NCBI RefSeq assembly: GCF_030994125.1
Contig: NZ_CP099918.1
Location: forward strand, 248,001 to 312,000
Reading direction: 5' to 3'
DNA length: 64,000 nt
Source of the DNA: Pseudoalteromonas xiamenensis
GTDB lineage: Bacteria > Pseudomonadota > Gammaproteobacteria > Enterobacterales > Alteromonadaceae
The position numbers were made by a program, and so were the translations under genes. The notes under the pieces were generated by a model that did not search any database, had not been told where the DNA came from, and saw only the letters and a list, made by a program, of their open reading frames with translations. Below are positions 33,107-42,567 of the stretch, piece after piece. Every line of letters starts with the position of its first letter. Within the stretch, counting starts at the first letter, position 1.

Positions 33107-34477
33107 TTAATCGTAAGAGTAACGACCAGTGCTCGAATATCCAGTCGCTAAACCAACCGGAGACCAACCATACTCTTTGTTATTTTTTGCCCAATTGCTG
33201 CTCCACAGATAATGGAATGCAGAAGCAAGTTCCATAAGGTGTAAATCTGAGTTTTGCTTGATCTTTAATGTACCTAAACGAGTTGAAGGCAAGTCGCCCA
33301 CCACACCAAGTTGATTGCGCTTCGTTTTATCAAAAACGCCTTGCTTGTTGTTCCAACGATCCGCAAGGCTGAACCCTGAACATAAGTCGAGTTGTTGCCA
33401 TTGTTTCTCTTTCAGCTCTACGGCCTCTAACTTTTTACTATTAAGTTCTACCGGTTTTGCAATCACGGCTTGCACATTGGTTGGAATATTCATGTCCGTC
33501 GTTGACTTACCAAGCGCCTCCGCCATCACTCGACGTAGCCATAGCCAAGCTTCGTTATACTGTTCTGGATTTGAACGCAATAAGAACGATCCTGAACTCA
33601 TCCACGCTGCAGGGTAAAAGAAGCTGAGCCAAGAATAATCAGGATAATGCCCCACTTGTCCATGGCCTCTGCATGCTTGGCTCCCTGGCGCATTAGGTGC
33701 TGCTGCGCAATCCGTGTCACTTGCAAACACCCATAACGATCCCGTCCATGTGCTTTGCTGCCAAATATCCGGTGCCGAGTTTTTCGGATAGTAAACATTG
33801 TTCAACGTGCCGGCACCATTCAAATCTTTGCTCGCGATTCCGCTAAAATCTTGGTGTGCCCACGTATCGGCAAGCACATGCATGCGGATCCCCAAAAATA
33901 TGTGGGCCAACCGCTCAATGTTCGCAGTGGTTAAACGACGAGGATTGCCGTTTTTATCTACACCAAATTCGGCATTCAACGCTTTTTGCAAACCTTGCTG
34001 AGCTTCCTGTCCATTGGTGATTTTCGACAATGCCATCAGTGATTTAAATCGCTCAATCGTATCTAAAATCATGTCGTGCGCGAATTTACTATAAGGACGG
34101 CATAGCAACGTGCCTTTAATGCCAGAGCGAGTTTCGCGCGCTTTAAAACGCTGACGAAAATCTGCTTGCCACGCGTATACATCACGACCTTTTGCGCTGT
34201 ATTGTAAGTTTCCGGGTGGAAAGTGGAAGGCATTCCACAAGTCATCTTGATAATCGATTGCCATTTTAGCGCCTATCGTCTGACAAGAGAGCTGTGGGAC
34301 ATCGATTGAGAGCAAATTATTGCCGGATTGATCGACTATCGACCAGTAGGACCAGAAATCTGAGTTGTAAAAATCAACGTACTCTGCTGCATTACCTATC
34401 AACTGAGCTTGCTCAGCACTAAACCCCGCGCTCTTAGCTGCACTTGCTGTACCGTAGAAATGAAAGTCAGTATCCAT
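33107..34477 (-). CDS. DUF6765-like protein, phospholipase C-like histidine motif
   Basis: The 456-residue protein begins MDTDFHFYGTASAAKSAGF, the start typical of DUF6765 proteins, and carries GIRMHVLADTWAHQDFSG, a His-x(2)-Asp-x-Trp-x-His-x-Asp arrangement like the metal-binding motif of zinc phospholipase C and related proteins. No signal peptide is visible. Its biochemical role is unknown. The start at 34477 follows GGAG and gives the family-typical N-terminus; the open frame runs 18 codons further. It is a stand-alone gene. Confidence 0.7.
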   Translation of the reverse strand: MDTDFHFYGTASAAKSAGFSAEQAQLIGNAAEYVDFYNSDFWSYWSIVDQSGNNLLSIDVPQLSCQTIGAKMAIDYQDDLWNAFHFPPGNLQYSAKGRDVYAWQADFRQRFKARETRSGIKGTLLCRPYSKFAHDMILDTIERFKSLMALSKITNGQEAQQGLQKALNAEFGVDKNGNPRRLTTANIERLAHIFLGIRMHVLADTWAHQDFSGIASKDLNGAGTLNNVYYPKNSAPDIWQQSTWTGSLWVFASDTDCAAAPNAPGSQACRGHGQVGHYPDYSWLSFFYPAAWMSSGSFLLRSNPEQYNEAWLWLRRVMAEALGKSTTDMNIPTNVQAVIAKPVELNSKKLEAVELKEKQWQQLDLCSGFSLADRWNNKQGVFDKTKRNQLGVVGDLPSTRLGTLKIKQNSDLHLMELASAFHYLWSSNWAKNNKEYGWSPVGLATGYSSTGRYSYD

Positions 34478-35423
34478 TAAAAATCTCCATTGGTTAAGTA
34501 GCTGCTGCCAACAACTGGACAGCCCATCCAATGTAGAAAGATTAAAAAAGCGAAACTCAGGGATTCTGATTAAAAACTGACGCTATCTTCGTTACAACAC
34601 GTCATTTAGCGCCATCCTAAATAAAGTTCATAACAAAACCTCTAGACCATTATTTATTATGGTAGGTACACCGAGGCGCTTTCCCCAGCATCTTCTTAGA
34701 AAAATACGAGTGCCTTCTTAATCCATTCTTTTTAAAGCAATATAAGCGTTTCGTTCTAACTTTTTGTCCCCTTGCCATTCCATAAAATAGACTGTTGTCA
34801 CTATGCCGATGGCGACTTGTGTTGGAGGCCTCCCTCTCGCGAGGCAATACCAAAGTACTTAATTCAACTTCGTGAAAAGTAATTATCAATCCTTTACTTT
34901 ACCTTAGAGCAGCGCTTTTCTTTGACGACGCTTTTTAGCATTTCGGCCATTATCCCTCTAATCCTCCGAAACTGCGCTGGTATGAAATTTGTTGTAAATG
35001 CATTCGAGGCTCTGAATTCAGGAATAACTAAAATGTGCGCGGTTGCCGCTTTATCCATAACACCGCAGAGATGAAGTACGCTCCGCTTTTCCGCGTGATC
35101 ATCAAGTTTAGCCCCCCTACTCGCCAACCAAGCGCATAGTAATCTTCATTCATTTGTCCATCGCGTAATGTCGTTGGCGTTCTGGGCGTCAAGCGCTTTG
35201 TCAGACAAATCACCCTCGTCATACGTTGCTTCATGATGTTAACCTGCGCACGAGAAATCCAACTCGGGGGCTATAAACGGGGCGTTATCCGGATTTTCAC
35301 TGGACATCCTTTGTCATCATTTGCTGCTAATAAGGCGAAGAACCTATATTTACTTTGGGGCTAGGTTAAATTTGAAACTAGGCAGACACATCGAGAGTCC
35401 GCCTAGTTCATTGTGGGATATTG
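34478..35423. other. Long region without an intact gene
   Basis: The 945-bp gap has only short frames. The part 34900-35234 on the minus strand looks like a decayed hydrolase (listed separately); 34478-34890 shows nothing I can name. Confidence 0.5.
34894..35234 (-). pseudogene. Degenerate serine hydrolase (beta-lactamase/CubicO-like) remnant
   Basis: Two overlapping minus-strand frames encode YYALGWRVGGLNLMI and then, after a shift, ATAHILVIPEF followed by a helical end (IRGIMAEMLKSVV). The order resembles the C-terminal part of CubicO-type beta-lactamase-like proteins, which have Y-x-x-G-W-x-x and a late strand-helix. No intact SxxK or YxN motif is present. The match is modest. Confidence 0.35.
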
Positions 35424-36809
35424 CTAAAGATGCGTCGCTGACTTATTTGCAAGGTCTGCAATGACTTGCGAAGTCGCCAGAGGATTATCGTTAAGTACGA
35501 CATCAGGTTTGATTTGTTCGTGAGCGCTACCACCGACGGGTCTTTCAAGATAGAAACGGGGGCTTACTGCAAGTAATCCTGAATTAGGCAAAGTAAAAAA
35601 CTGAATACCACCGGTTTGCCAAGCATATCCACCAGAAGGTTCGCCCACAATTTGTGCGAAGCCAAAGTCCTGCATGGTGTTGGTAAACAATATAGCTGAA
35701 GAGTATGTGAGCGCCCCAACAACAACGGACACTTTACCTTTAAACTTAAGCGGCTCATCAGCGACGACGGGTTCGTATTTATCGTAATCTTTACTCACGA
35801 CATCACCAACGACCTCTCCTTCGTCTTGATACTTAGCTAAAATCTTTTTGGTATAACGACGCGTGTGGCGATATGGTTTATCAGCAAGGTAACGTAGTAA
35901 CCCTGTTTTCCATGTATCGTCATCGCCTCCTGGGTTTTGACGCACATCGATAATCAAATGCTCAATCTGTTTCTCTTTCAACGTTTGGAATGCATTTTTG
36001 GTAAAGTCATAAAACGCATTTTTGTCTTCCCACCAGAACTCGTTAATCGTCAGAAGCGCCTGTTTCTTATCGAGCACCGTAAATTGAAACGTATCATCAA
36101 AACTTTTTGTACGCATCGCGCTCGGTAGTTCAACTGAGCCCTCTAAAGCCAATTTCACTTGTTTATTATTCTGTTCCAGCTCAACATTAAATTGCGAGGT
36201 TGGATTAACAAACAACCAGTAAAACAGCGCAAATTTATTACTCAATAATGCTTCTTTGTGTCTTACGGTATCGCCGTAAGTGCGTTCAATCAACGTTTTA
36301 TAAACGCTTGAAACTGGCAAGCCATTGATGGTTTTCAACTCCGCATTTTGGTACTCACTGACTTCACCGCCAAGCTTTGAGCGAACGTAGACTTTACTGT
36401 CTTTAACCGTTACTTCAAATGGCAACAGGGCTTGGTGTTCCTCAATAATACTCTTTGCTAGTTTCTTTTGACTGCGGACCATAATACTCATGTGACCATC
36501 GTGAAACTGTCCGTTATAGACCGCAAGTTTATTGATGAACGCTTTAGTCGTAAGTGGCGCTGTTAAACTATCTCTGAGCGACTCAATTGACACTTTGAGT
36601 TGAGTGGGATCCGTAACACGGATACCTAAGTCAGGATGCGTGTTATCCATAAATGTTTGCCAAGCGTTGATGTCTTGCTGCATTTGCTCAACGGTGAGGA
36701 TTTTCTCTAGCGCCCCGACCGCAGAGGTCTCGTTTGCGAATGAAGCGAAAGAAAGTAATGAGAAGCCAATCACTAGCCCTACTTTGAGGTTTTGAAGATA
36801 AGCGCGCAT
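35424..36809 (-). CDS. S41-family peptidase, secreted
   Basis: The 461-residue protein has a signal peptide (ending SFA-NETS) and an S41 (tail-specific protease) catalytic domain. IEHLIIDVRQNPGGDDDTW is the N-terminal S41 signature, and VVVGALTYSSAILFTNTMQDFGFAQIVGEPSGG carries the nucleophile Ser within TYSSA. A PDZ domain is not obvious, so it resembles the tricorn-core-type S41 peptidases. It likely acts in the periplasm. The start at 36809 is set by AAGGAA. It is monocistronic. Confidence 0.85.
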   Translation of the reverse strand: MRAYLQNLKVGLVIGFSLLSFASFANETSAVGALEKILTVEQMQQDINAWQTFMDNTHPDLGIRVTDPTQLKVSIESLRDSLTAPLTTKAFINKLAVYNGQFHDGHMSIMVRSQKKLAKSIIEEHQALLPFEVTVKDSKVYVRSKLGGEVSEYQNAELKTINGLPVSSVYKTLIERTYGDTVRHKEALLSNKFALFYWLFVNPTSQFNVELEQNNKQVKLALEGSVELPSAMRTKSFDDTFQFTVLDKKQALLTINEFWWEDKNAFYDFTKNAFQTLKEKQIEHLIIDVRQNPGGDDDTWKTGLLRYLADKPYRHTRRYTKKILAKYQDEGEVVGDVVSKDYDKYEPVVADEPLKFKGKVSVVVGALTYSSAILFTNTMQDFGFAQIVGEPSGGYAWQTGGIQFFTLPNSGLLAVSPRFYLERPVGGSAHEQIKPDVVLNDNPLATSQVIADLANKSATHL

Positions 36810-36913
36810 CCGAATTCCTTTTTTAATTTTAATTATTATTTGGCTGTTACAAGCCGTTGTTATTGTTATGACGAAGGTATTCAAAAAATGGTTTAAAGAT
36901 TAAAAAAAATATT

Positions 36914-38896
36914 TTAACTTTCTTCAATAATCCCAAAAATACCCAAGCGCTTTAACGTCGCCTCAATGTCTGCGAAACGCTGTTTTTCACAGCTGCCAAA
37001 GCCAGGCATTTGCCGCAATTTGAAACGGGACATTTTCGGTGTAAGTAAACCACTTAAAAAACGGGTTCGAAGTCTTGGCGATGCCTTTTCCCCGGCTTGT
37101 GCGAGATGTTTATTCATTCTAAAAATCGCTTCTCTGAGCACTTCATCACTCGGCCACGGAGCCTGTTCGTACTGCTCAAATGTCGCCACTTTCCTATGGC
37201 ACACACTGCAATGGCCGCAGTGGTTAGGGCCTCGCGCATCAGAAAAATAATCACATAAATTTTGTGACAAACAGCGAGACGATTGGAAAAAGCGCAGCAT
37301 CGTTTGAATACGCTTAATTTCTGCCTTTTCTTTTTCTTGAAAATAGTTTGTAAGTTCGCCGAGCAACGCGTGTTCTGCCAGCGCGCGCTTATCAACCCGA
37401 TAGACCTGCGTGAGTACTTTGCTTTCAAACTCAACAAGCCCCTTTTGTTGCAAATACTCCATAATTGTCAAAAGCTTGCCATTATCAATTTGGCCTTGAT
37501 TAAAGAGTCCATCAACATCAATGGTTGCCCAGTTCCGCTTCATTTCCGAAAATCGCAAAATAGTTTTTAGCGTCGTTTGACGGCTTTCATCAAAGTGCGA
37601 GAAAAGCTGTTTTTCCGTGACCAAAAGTTTAAAACGCATTTGTGCATAAAACGCGTACTGAGCGGCCAACACACCACGCAATTCAAGTTGTACTAGCAAG
37701 GTTTTTAATACCAATTGCTTGATGTCAGTTTCAGTTGAAACTCTGGAATCCACCACGTGCCATTGGTTGTCGTTATCCACCTCTTTGGCAATAAGTGAAA
37801 GTAAATTTTCTATAGATTGCGCTTCAGGCGTATCGCCATAAATAAAGTTTTCGAGCGTATTTAAGCCATCAAGTGACCCAAGCACCACACAGTACGACTG
37901 TTTTCCATCTCGTCCAGCGCGACCAATTTCTTGCGCATAGTTTTCAAGCGATTTTGGCAATTCATAATGAATAACAAAACGAATGTTGGATTTATCTACC
38001 CCCATACCAAAGGCAATGGTGGCAACCACGACGTCGAGTTCGTCAGCCATAAATGCAGCTTGTACCGCTTGTCGAGTCGTGTCATCCATGCCTGCATGAT
38101 AGGCTTTGGCTTTTAGTCCCGCCGCTTGCAGTTGCTTTGCAACGTCTTCTGCTTGCTGTTGTAAGCTGACATAGACAATCGACGCGCCTGGTTTTTTGCT
38201 TAACGCTTTGACCAAATAGGGCATTTTCTCTTCAGGTGATTTTGGCACAACACTCAAATGTAGGTTGGGTCGATAAAACCCAGTTTGAATGATGTTGTTT
38301 GGGGCAATAGCAAAACGCTGCGCCATATCCATTTGCACCTTTTTGGTCGCCGTCGCGGTTAGGAGCAACACTTGAGGGATTTGCAACTGCTGTTGGTAAA
38401 ACGGCAATTTGATGTAGTCTGGTCTGAAATTGTGACCCCATTCAGAAATACAATGCGCTTCGTCAACTACTAACATTGAAATGGGAATATTGGCTATCCA
38501 CTGTCTAAATCGCTCGTTTTTCAATCGCTCAACCGACACCATCAAGATTTTAAGTTCACCAGATTGGATTTGCGCCATGATGTGTTGCTGCTCAGCTTTG
38601 CTTTGTGAACTTTCGATGCTGGCTGCTGCTATCCCTTTAGAACGCAAAAACGCGACTTGATCTTGCATTAACGCGAGTAATGGAGAGACAACGAGTGTTA
38701 AGTTGGGCAACAACAACGCGGGCAATTGATAACACAACGATTTGCCTGAACCTGTAGGAAAAATGGCAATGGCGCTTTGTCCTTTTAACAAATGCGTTAT
38801 GGTTTCTCTTTGCCCACTTCTAAAACTGGAAAATCCAAAATGTTGGCTTAAGCTTGTATCCAGTCGGGCATCGATGTGTTCATCAAAACCTTCCAT
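36914..38896 (-). CDS. RecQ-type ATP-dependent DNA helicase
   Basis: The 660-residue helicase has a RecQ N-terminal motif (HFGFSSFRSGQ), motif I TGSGKSLCYQLP, motif II DEAHCISEWGHNFRPDY, motif III TATA, motif VI EIGRAGRDG, and a RecQ zinc-binding segment with four cysteines (SSRCLSQNLCDYF, NHCGHCSVC). The classical HRDC domain is not evident. It unwinds DNA 3'-5'. It is likely a RecQ paralogue rather than the housekeeping RecQ; the C-terminal end (SGLLTPKMSRFKLRQMPGFG) is unusual. Confidence 0.85.
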   Translation of the reverse strand: MEGFDEHIDARLDTSLSQHFGFSSFRSGQRETITHLLKGQSAIAIFPTGSGKSLCYQLPALLLPNLTLVVSPLLALMQDQVAFLRSKGIAAASIESSQSKAEQQHIMAQIQSGELKILMVSVERLKNERFRQWIANIPISMLVVDEAHCISEWGHNFRPDYIKLPFYQQQLQIPQVLLLTATATKKVQMDMAQRFAIAPNNIIQTGFYRPNLHLSVVPKSPEEKMPYLVKALSKKPGASIVYVSLQQQAEDVAKQLQAAGLKAKAYHAGMDDTTRQAVQAAFMADELDVVVATIAFGMGVDKSNIRFVIHYELPKSLENYAQEIGRAGRDGKQSYCVVLGSLDGLNTLENFIYGDTPEAQSIENLLSLIAKEVDNDNQWHVVDSRVSTETDIKQLVLKTLLVQLELRGVLAAQYAFYAQMRFKLLVTEKQLFSHFDESRQTTLKTILRFSEMKRNWATIDVDGLFNQGQIDNGKLLTIMEYLQQKGLVEFESKVLTQVYRVDKRALAEHALLGELTNYFQEKEKAEIKRIQTMLRFFQSSRCLSQNLCDYFSDARGPNHCGHCSVCHRKVATFEQYEQAPWPSDEVLREAIFRMNKHLAQAGEKASPRLRTRFLSGLLTPKMSRFKLRQMPGFGSCEKQRFADIEATLKRLGIFGIIEES

Positions 38897-38985
38897 CGAT
38901 TTGTCTCACTAAATTCTATTCACTGACGCAAAAGTATCACAATTTCTCGCTAGAGTGAGAAAAACCAGAGTAGGATCGAAATACC

Positions 38986-40491
38986 ATGGCGCCAAGGTTA
39001 CTGATTTTCAACTTCGATGGGACAGGGAATGAGCCACGAGACACCGAGCAATTTGCTTCGGAACATTTTAAAGAAGACTCCGCTATTTCCAACATCCTCA
39101 AACTTCACCTTCTTTTTGGTGGAAAACTCCACCCTCAAGCCCCCAGTTATTTTACCGACCAACTCAGTTTCTATTATGCCGGCATAGGCTCTCAAGGCAG
39201 TGCCGTAAAACGCGTACTAAATCAGATCCTTGCCCCTCGCAATATTGAAGTTGCTGCGATATTAAATGAGGCACTTAGAGACTTTAAACAACATCACCAA
39301 TCAGGTGATGTTGTTTTATTGACTGGTTTTAGCCGTGGAGCGGCTTTAGCTCGGCGTTTTGCGACATGTTTGGAACAATTTATAGAAGACCACGTTTACC
39401 TGTGCGTATTTGATACTGTTGCTTCGTTAGGCTTATCAAAAATCGCCAAAGCGACCTGTGGTGCTGAACATGTCATTTTTAGTAGTTGCGATGTTGCACA
39501 TAACGTTGAACAAGCTTTGCACTGTGTTTCGCTTGACGATAAGCGTCGGGCATTTGAACCAACGCTTTTCAATGCCGCAGACAATGTAAAAGAAATATGG
39601 TTTGCAGGCGCTCATTCTGACGTCGGTGGTGGATTTTACCGCGATGGTCTTTCCGATGTCTGTTTGCGCTACGCTATCGAATGGTTAATTGATCTACCAA
39701 TTGGCATTCGGCTGCTAACGTCGAAACAGATAGACTATTCCGCGTTGCTGCCACTTGATGGTGGATTACTCATCGATGAAGACGACTTAGCCATTCACCC
39801 TAATCCACTGGCAATTAGCCACCAGCAAGACTACCTCTGGTTTGCGACCAATCTTCGACCCATTGACCGTCAATGTGTTGTGATGGAAAACGATACCGTG
39901 AGTGATCATTTACCGCTCATCCACCACTCCGTTGCAAGTAGGATCTTTAACCTTGCTTCGTATCGCCCTGAGTCACTTAAGGGGTTAAACTATCGATTAG
40001 AGTACCCTAATGGCGAAACGCTAACCTTTAGGGGGTTGTCCGCTCACATTGAACTTACCCAACAGAATTTAACCGTGCTTCAACCCGGACAAACCGCAGT
40101 GTGTGCTGTTTATGCTTGCGAGCTTTTTAACTCAACGGGTATTTTGCTGCAAAAAGGGGCAACGTATCGCTTTTCGCCCGTGCAAGACAGCTATTGGTTT
40201 GATAACGGTACGCGTGTCAATGCCTGTGGCTGGCAACGAGAGCATATTACGATTGCACAAAAATCAATGCCGATTAGCATGATGGAACCGTTCCGACGAT
40301 TGCCAAATGCAAATTGGTTTTCACTCATCGGGTCAATCAACAAAAACGACGCCCATGCTTTTGCGATTAACGAAGGCGCAGATGTGAAAATTTTGGAAAG
40401 CGGAGAATTTACGCCATTTGCCAACGATATCCAACGTTACTATGGCGCAAATGCGGGTAAAATTCGAGTCAACGTGACACGACTGGGTTAG
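38986..40491 (+). CDS. DUF2235 alpha/beta-hydrolase
   Basis: The 501-residue protein begins LLIFNFDGTGNEP, the DUF2235 opening, and has YYAGIGSQG, the nucleophile elbow GFSRGAALAR (Ser in GxSxG) and AGAHSDVGGG, all typical of DUF2235 lipase/phospholipase-like hydrolases. Some family members are type VI secretion phospholipase effectors (Tle1). No signal peptide, no immunity-like gene and no vgrG lie beside it, so an effector role is not supported here. It is divergent from the RecQ-type gene. Confidence 0.85.
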   Translation: MAPRLLIFNFDGTGNEPRDTEQFASEHFKEDSAISNILKLHLLFGGKLHPQAPSYFTDQLSFYYAGIGSQGSAVKRVLNQILAPRNIEVAAILNEALRDFKQHHQSGDVVLLTGFSRGAALARRFATCLEQFIEDHVYLCVFDTVASLGLSKIAKATCGAEHVIFSSCDVAHNVEQALHCVSLDDKRRAFEPTLFNAADNVKEIWFAGAHSDVGGGFYRDGLSDVCLRYAIEWLIDLPIGIRLLTSKQIDYSALLPLDGGLLIDEDDLAIHPNPLAISHQQDYLWFATNLRPIDRQCVVMENDTVSDHLPLIHHSVASRIFNLASYRPESLKGLNYRLEYPNGETLTFRGLSAHIELTQQNLTVLQPGQTAVCAVYACELFNSTGILLQKGATYRFSPVQDSYWFDNGTRVNACGWQREHITIAQKSMPISMMEPFRRLPNANWFSLIGSINKNDAHAFAINEGADVKILESGEFTPFANDIQRYYGANAGKIRVNVTRLG

Positions 40492-40518
40492 CTCTGCGGT
40501 TCCCCCAGTCTCAACAGG

Positions 40519-40555
40519 AAAGCCACAAAGTAGATGGTCTATTCATTGTGGCTTT
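40519..40555. terminator. Bidirectional terminator
   Basis: The 10-bp stem AAAGCCACAA/TTGTGGCTTT lies between convergent genes, with T/A runs on both sides. Confidence 0.8.
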
Positions 40556-40570
40556 TTAATGCTCAGCCAG

Positions 40571-41134
40571 CTAGTAGGCAATAAAGAACAACCCCTTAGC
40601 CAATTTATGAGTGGGGCTTTCAAATCGATGAGGCACTGAAGCGTTAAACGTAGTCAGCGTTTGCGGTGCAATTAGAATACTTTTATCTGCGATGTGAACC
40701 GTTAATGACCCTTCTTCCAACCACACGTGTTTAACTGAACCAACATAGTTCGCCGAAAACATCGTTTTTCCAGGTTCTTTGAAATAGAAACGGTACACTT
40801 CGGTCGCAAAATGGCGTTGCTCATTCGCCAATAAATGACACACAAACACACTGTCTTTTTTGCTCACAATATTACTTTCGTTCGCTGAATGTATGCGTAC
40901 ATTGAACGCTTGCTCAGGCGGCTGAACAAGGTCGCCTAGCGCAATATCCATCGCATGAGCCAGTTTAGCAAGAACGGCTAATGTAGGGCTGGTTTTACTC
41001 GACTCGATTTGTGCAATCATTGACTTACTGACACCAGAACGCTCTGCAAGTGATTGTAAACTCTCTCCTTTTGCACTACGAAAGCTGCGAATAAAGCTCC
41101 CTAAATATTCGAAGTTCAAGTCGTTATTACTCAT
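40571..41134 (-). CDS. XRE-family regulator with C-terminal cupin
   Basis: The 187-residue regulator has an N-terminal XRE helix-turn-helix (FIRSFRSAKGESLQSLAERSG, SKSMIAQIESSKTSPTLAVL) and a C-terminal cupin-like domain (VWLEEGSLTVHI, SVPHRFESP). Proteins of this layout sense a small molecule through the cupin and often control neighbouring metabolic genes. The divergent short-chain dehydrogenase gene lies 240 bp away and is a likely target. Confidence 0.85.
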   Translation of the reverse strand: MSNNDLNFEYLGSFIRSFRSAKGESLQSLAERSGVSKSMIAQIESSKTSPTLAVLAKLAHAMDIALGDLVQPPEQAFNVRIHSANESNIVSKKDSVFVCHLLANEQRHFATEVYRFYFKEPGKTMFSANYVGSVKHVWLEEGSLTVHIADKSILIAPQTLTTFNASVPHRFESPTHKLAKGLFFIAY

Positions 41135-41374
41135 TATTAACTAGTTCCTGATTGTTTATTCTATTCATCCGTTATAATGGATTATTTCCCAGATATTGTA
41201 GACAGTTTCAACATTGAATGCGACTCTTTATTTCATGGACTAGGGCAATTGGACTGACATTTTCTCATCTGTTTGCCAGTTGTTTACCAAACTACGTGCC
41301 TCATGCTGTGGCCCAATCTTGGTAAACATGCCCTCAGTGTTACAACCAAAAATCATGAAAAAGGAATCAATGAT

Positions 41375-42121
41375 ATGAATACATTGTCTAAGCATATAGC
41401 AATTACTGGCGGAAATTCGGGTATTGGGTACGCCATCGCTAAGTTGTATCTTCAACAAGGACACCGTGTATCAGTACTTAGCCGTCGTTTTGATGAACCA
41501 AATACGTTACAAAATGACTATCCTGACCAATATGTTTGCGTTGAAGGAGATGTGTCGAAGGTGGCTGACATTGAGCGTTTCTATAGTCACTGCGCATCAA
41601 AACAAGGAAAACTCGATTTTGTCGTTGCCAATGCAGGTATCGCAGTACCGGAAGCCATATTAGACGTAACGGAAGAAAGCTTTCAAGCGACCTTTGATAT
41701 TAATGTCAAAGGTGTGTTTTTCACTGTCCAAAAAGCCCTCCCTCACTTAAACCAAAATGCTTCCGTAGTCCTGATTTCTTCGATTCAAGCTATTCGAGGT
41801 GCTGGGGTGTGGGCTGCGTATGGTGCGACAAAAGCCGCGGTGCGATCACTCACTCGTTCATTTGCTGCGGATTTAGGTAAACAAAGTATTCGGGTGAACT
41901 GCGTATCGCCAGGCGTAACGGAAACCCCTATTTTGAACAAATTCGGTTTTGATGATTCAACGTTAACGGACATTTTGGGTCAGGTTAAAGCAGCTACGCC
42001 GCTCGAGCGTATTGGAACCCCTGAAGAAATCGCAAAAACAGTCGCGTTCATCAATTCAGATGATGCCGCGTTTATCACTGGCGCGGACATTCATGTAGAT
42101 GGTGGACTTGCTCAAATCTAA
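41375..42121 (+). CDS. Short-chain dehydrogenase/reductase (SDR)
   Basis: The 248-residue enzyme has the classical SDR cofactor motif TGGNSGIG near residues 10-17, the NAG motif (ANAGI), catalytic Ser (VLISS), and the catalytic YxxxK (YGATK). A C-terminal VDGGLAQI is typical. It uses NAD(P)H; the substrate is unknown. The start at 41375 is selected for AAGGA upstream; 34 codons of extra frame lie before it. It is divergently arranged with the XRE-cupin regulator that probably controls it. Confidence 0.9.
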   Translation: MNTLSKHIAITGGNSGIGYAIAKLYLQQGHRVSVLSRRFDEPNTLQNDYPDQYVCVEGDVSKVADIERFYSHCASKQGKLDFVVANAGIAVPEAILDVTEESFQATFDINVKGVFFTVQKALPHLNQNASVVLISSIQAIRGAGVWAAYGATKAAVRSLTRSFAADLGKQSIRVNCVSPGVTETPILNKFGFDDSTLTDILGQVKAATPLERIGTPEEIAKTVAFINSDDAAFITGADIHVDGGLAQI

Positions 42122-42174
42122 GCTTTCGCGCCTCACCTAAACGACATTAAACGTTAGTGTCTAAACTCGTCTTT

Positions 42175-42204
42175 AAAGATGCACAAAACTCAATGTGCAT
42201 CTTT
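42175..42204 (+). terminator. SDR gene terminator
   Basis: The 11-bp stem AAAGATGCACA/TGTGCATCTTT with an 8-nt loop and a following T-run is just past the SDR gene. Confidence 0.8.
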
Positions 42205-42263
42205 TTAGCAGTTCATGTTTGAGTTCATATCTCATGAAATCCACTCACAAACCTATTCACACG

Positions 42264-42554
42264 TTATTTTTCAGTCAAACGTTGTTTACGAATGTCTGTA
42301 AACGCCCACCACGGTTTTGCCTCCTCACCAGACATAAAACTCGTTACAGACATAAATACATCGATTACGCAGGGATCATGACGCGCATTGGTCAGTTCAC
42401 AAAGTCGTTCATACATTTCAAACGGGCATTGACCAATGAGTTGGCTCGGATTATCAATGCCAAGAAGTAACAAATCCTCAGCACTTGCTTTTCCAATGTT
42501 GGGGAGATCCGTTAACTTGACTACGTTCTCTCTTATCACTTTACTTGGGTTCAT
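42264..42554 (-). CDS. Helix-hairpin-helix protein of the pathogenicity-locus (Cdd1) family
   Basis: The 96-residue protein has LTDLPNIGKASAEDLLLLGI, a helix-hairpin-helix signature, and a second half with DPCVIDVFMS and the WWAFTDIRK ending, features of small Cdd1/mitomycin-resistance-like proteins. These are thought to contact DNA, but their function is unknown. It is two genes in series with the DUF6058-like gene, 14 bases apart. Confidence 0.8.
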   Translation of the reverse strand: MNPSKVIRENVVKLTDLPNIGKASAEDLLLLGIDNPSQLIGQCPFEMYERLCELTNARHDPCVIDVFMSVTSFMSGEEAKPWWAFTDIRKQRLTEK

Positions 42555-42567
42555 TAATAAGCGTTCT

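Noticed and set aside
34650..34889. Minus-strand frame of 79 codons in the gene-poor region
   Set aside because: No family match, unusual composition and no clear ribosome site.
38986..40491. T6SS phospholipase effector with immunity gene
   Set aside because: No vgrG, adaptor or immunity-like gene is adjacent; the DUF2235 call alone is supported.
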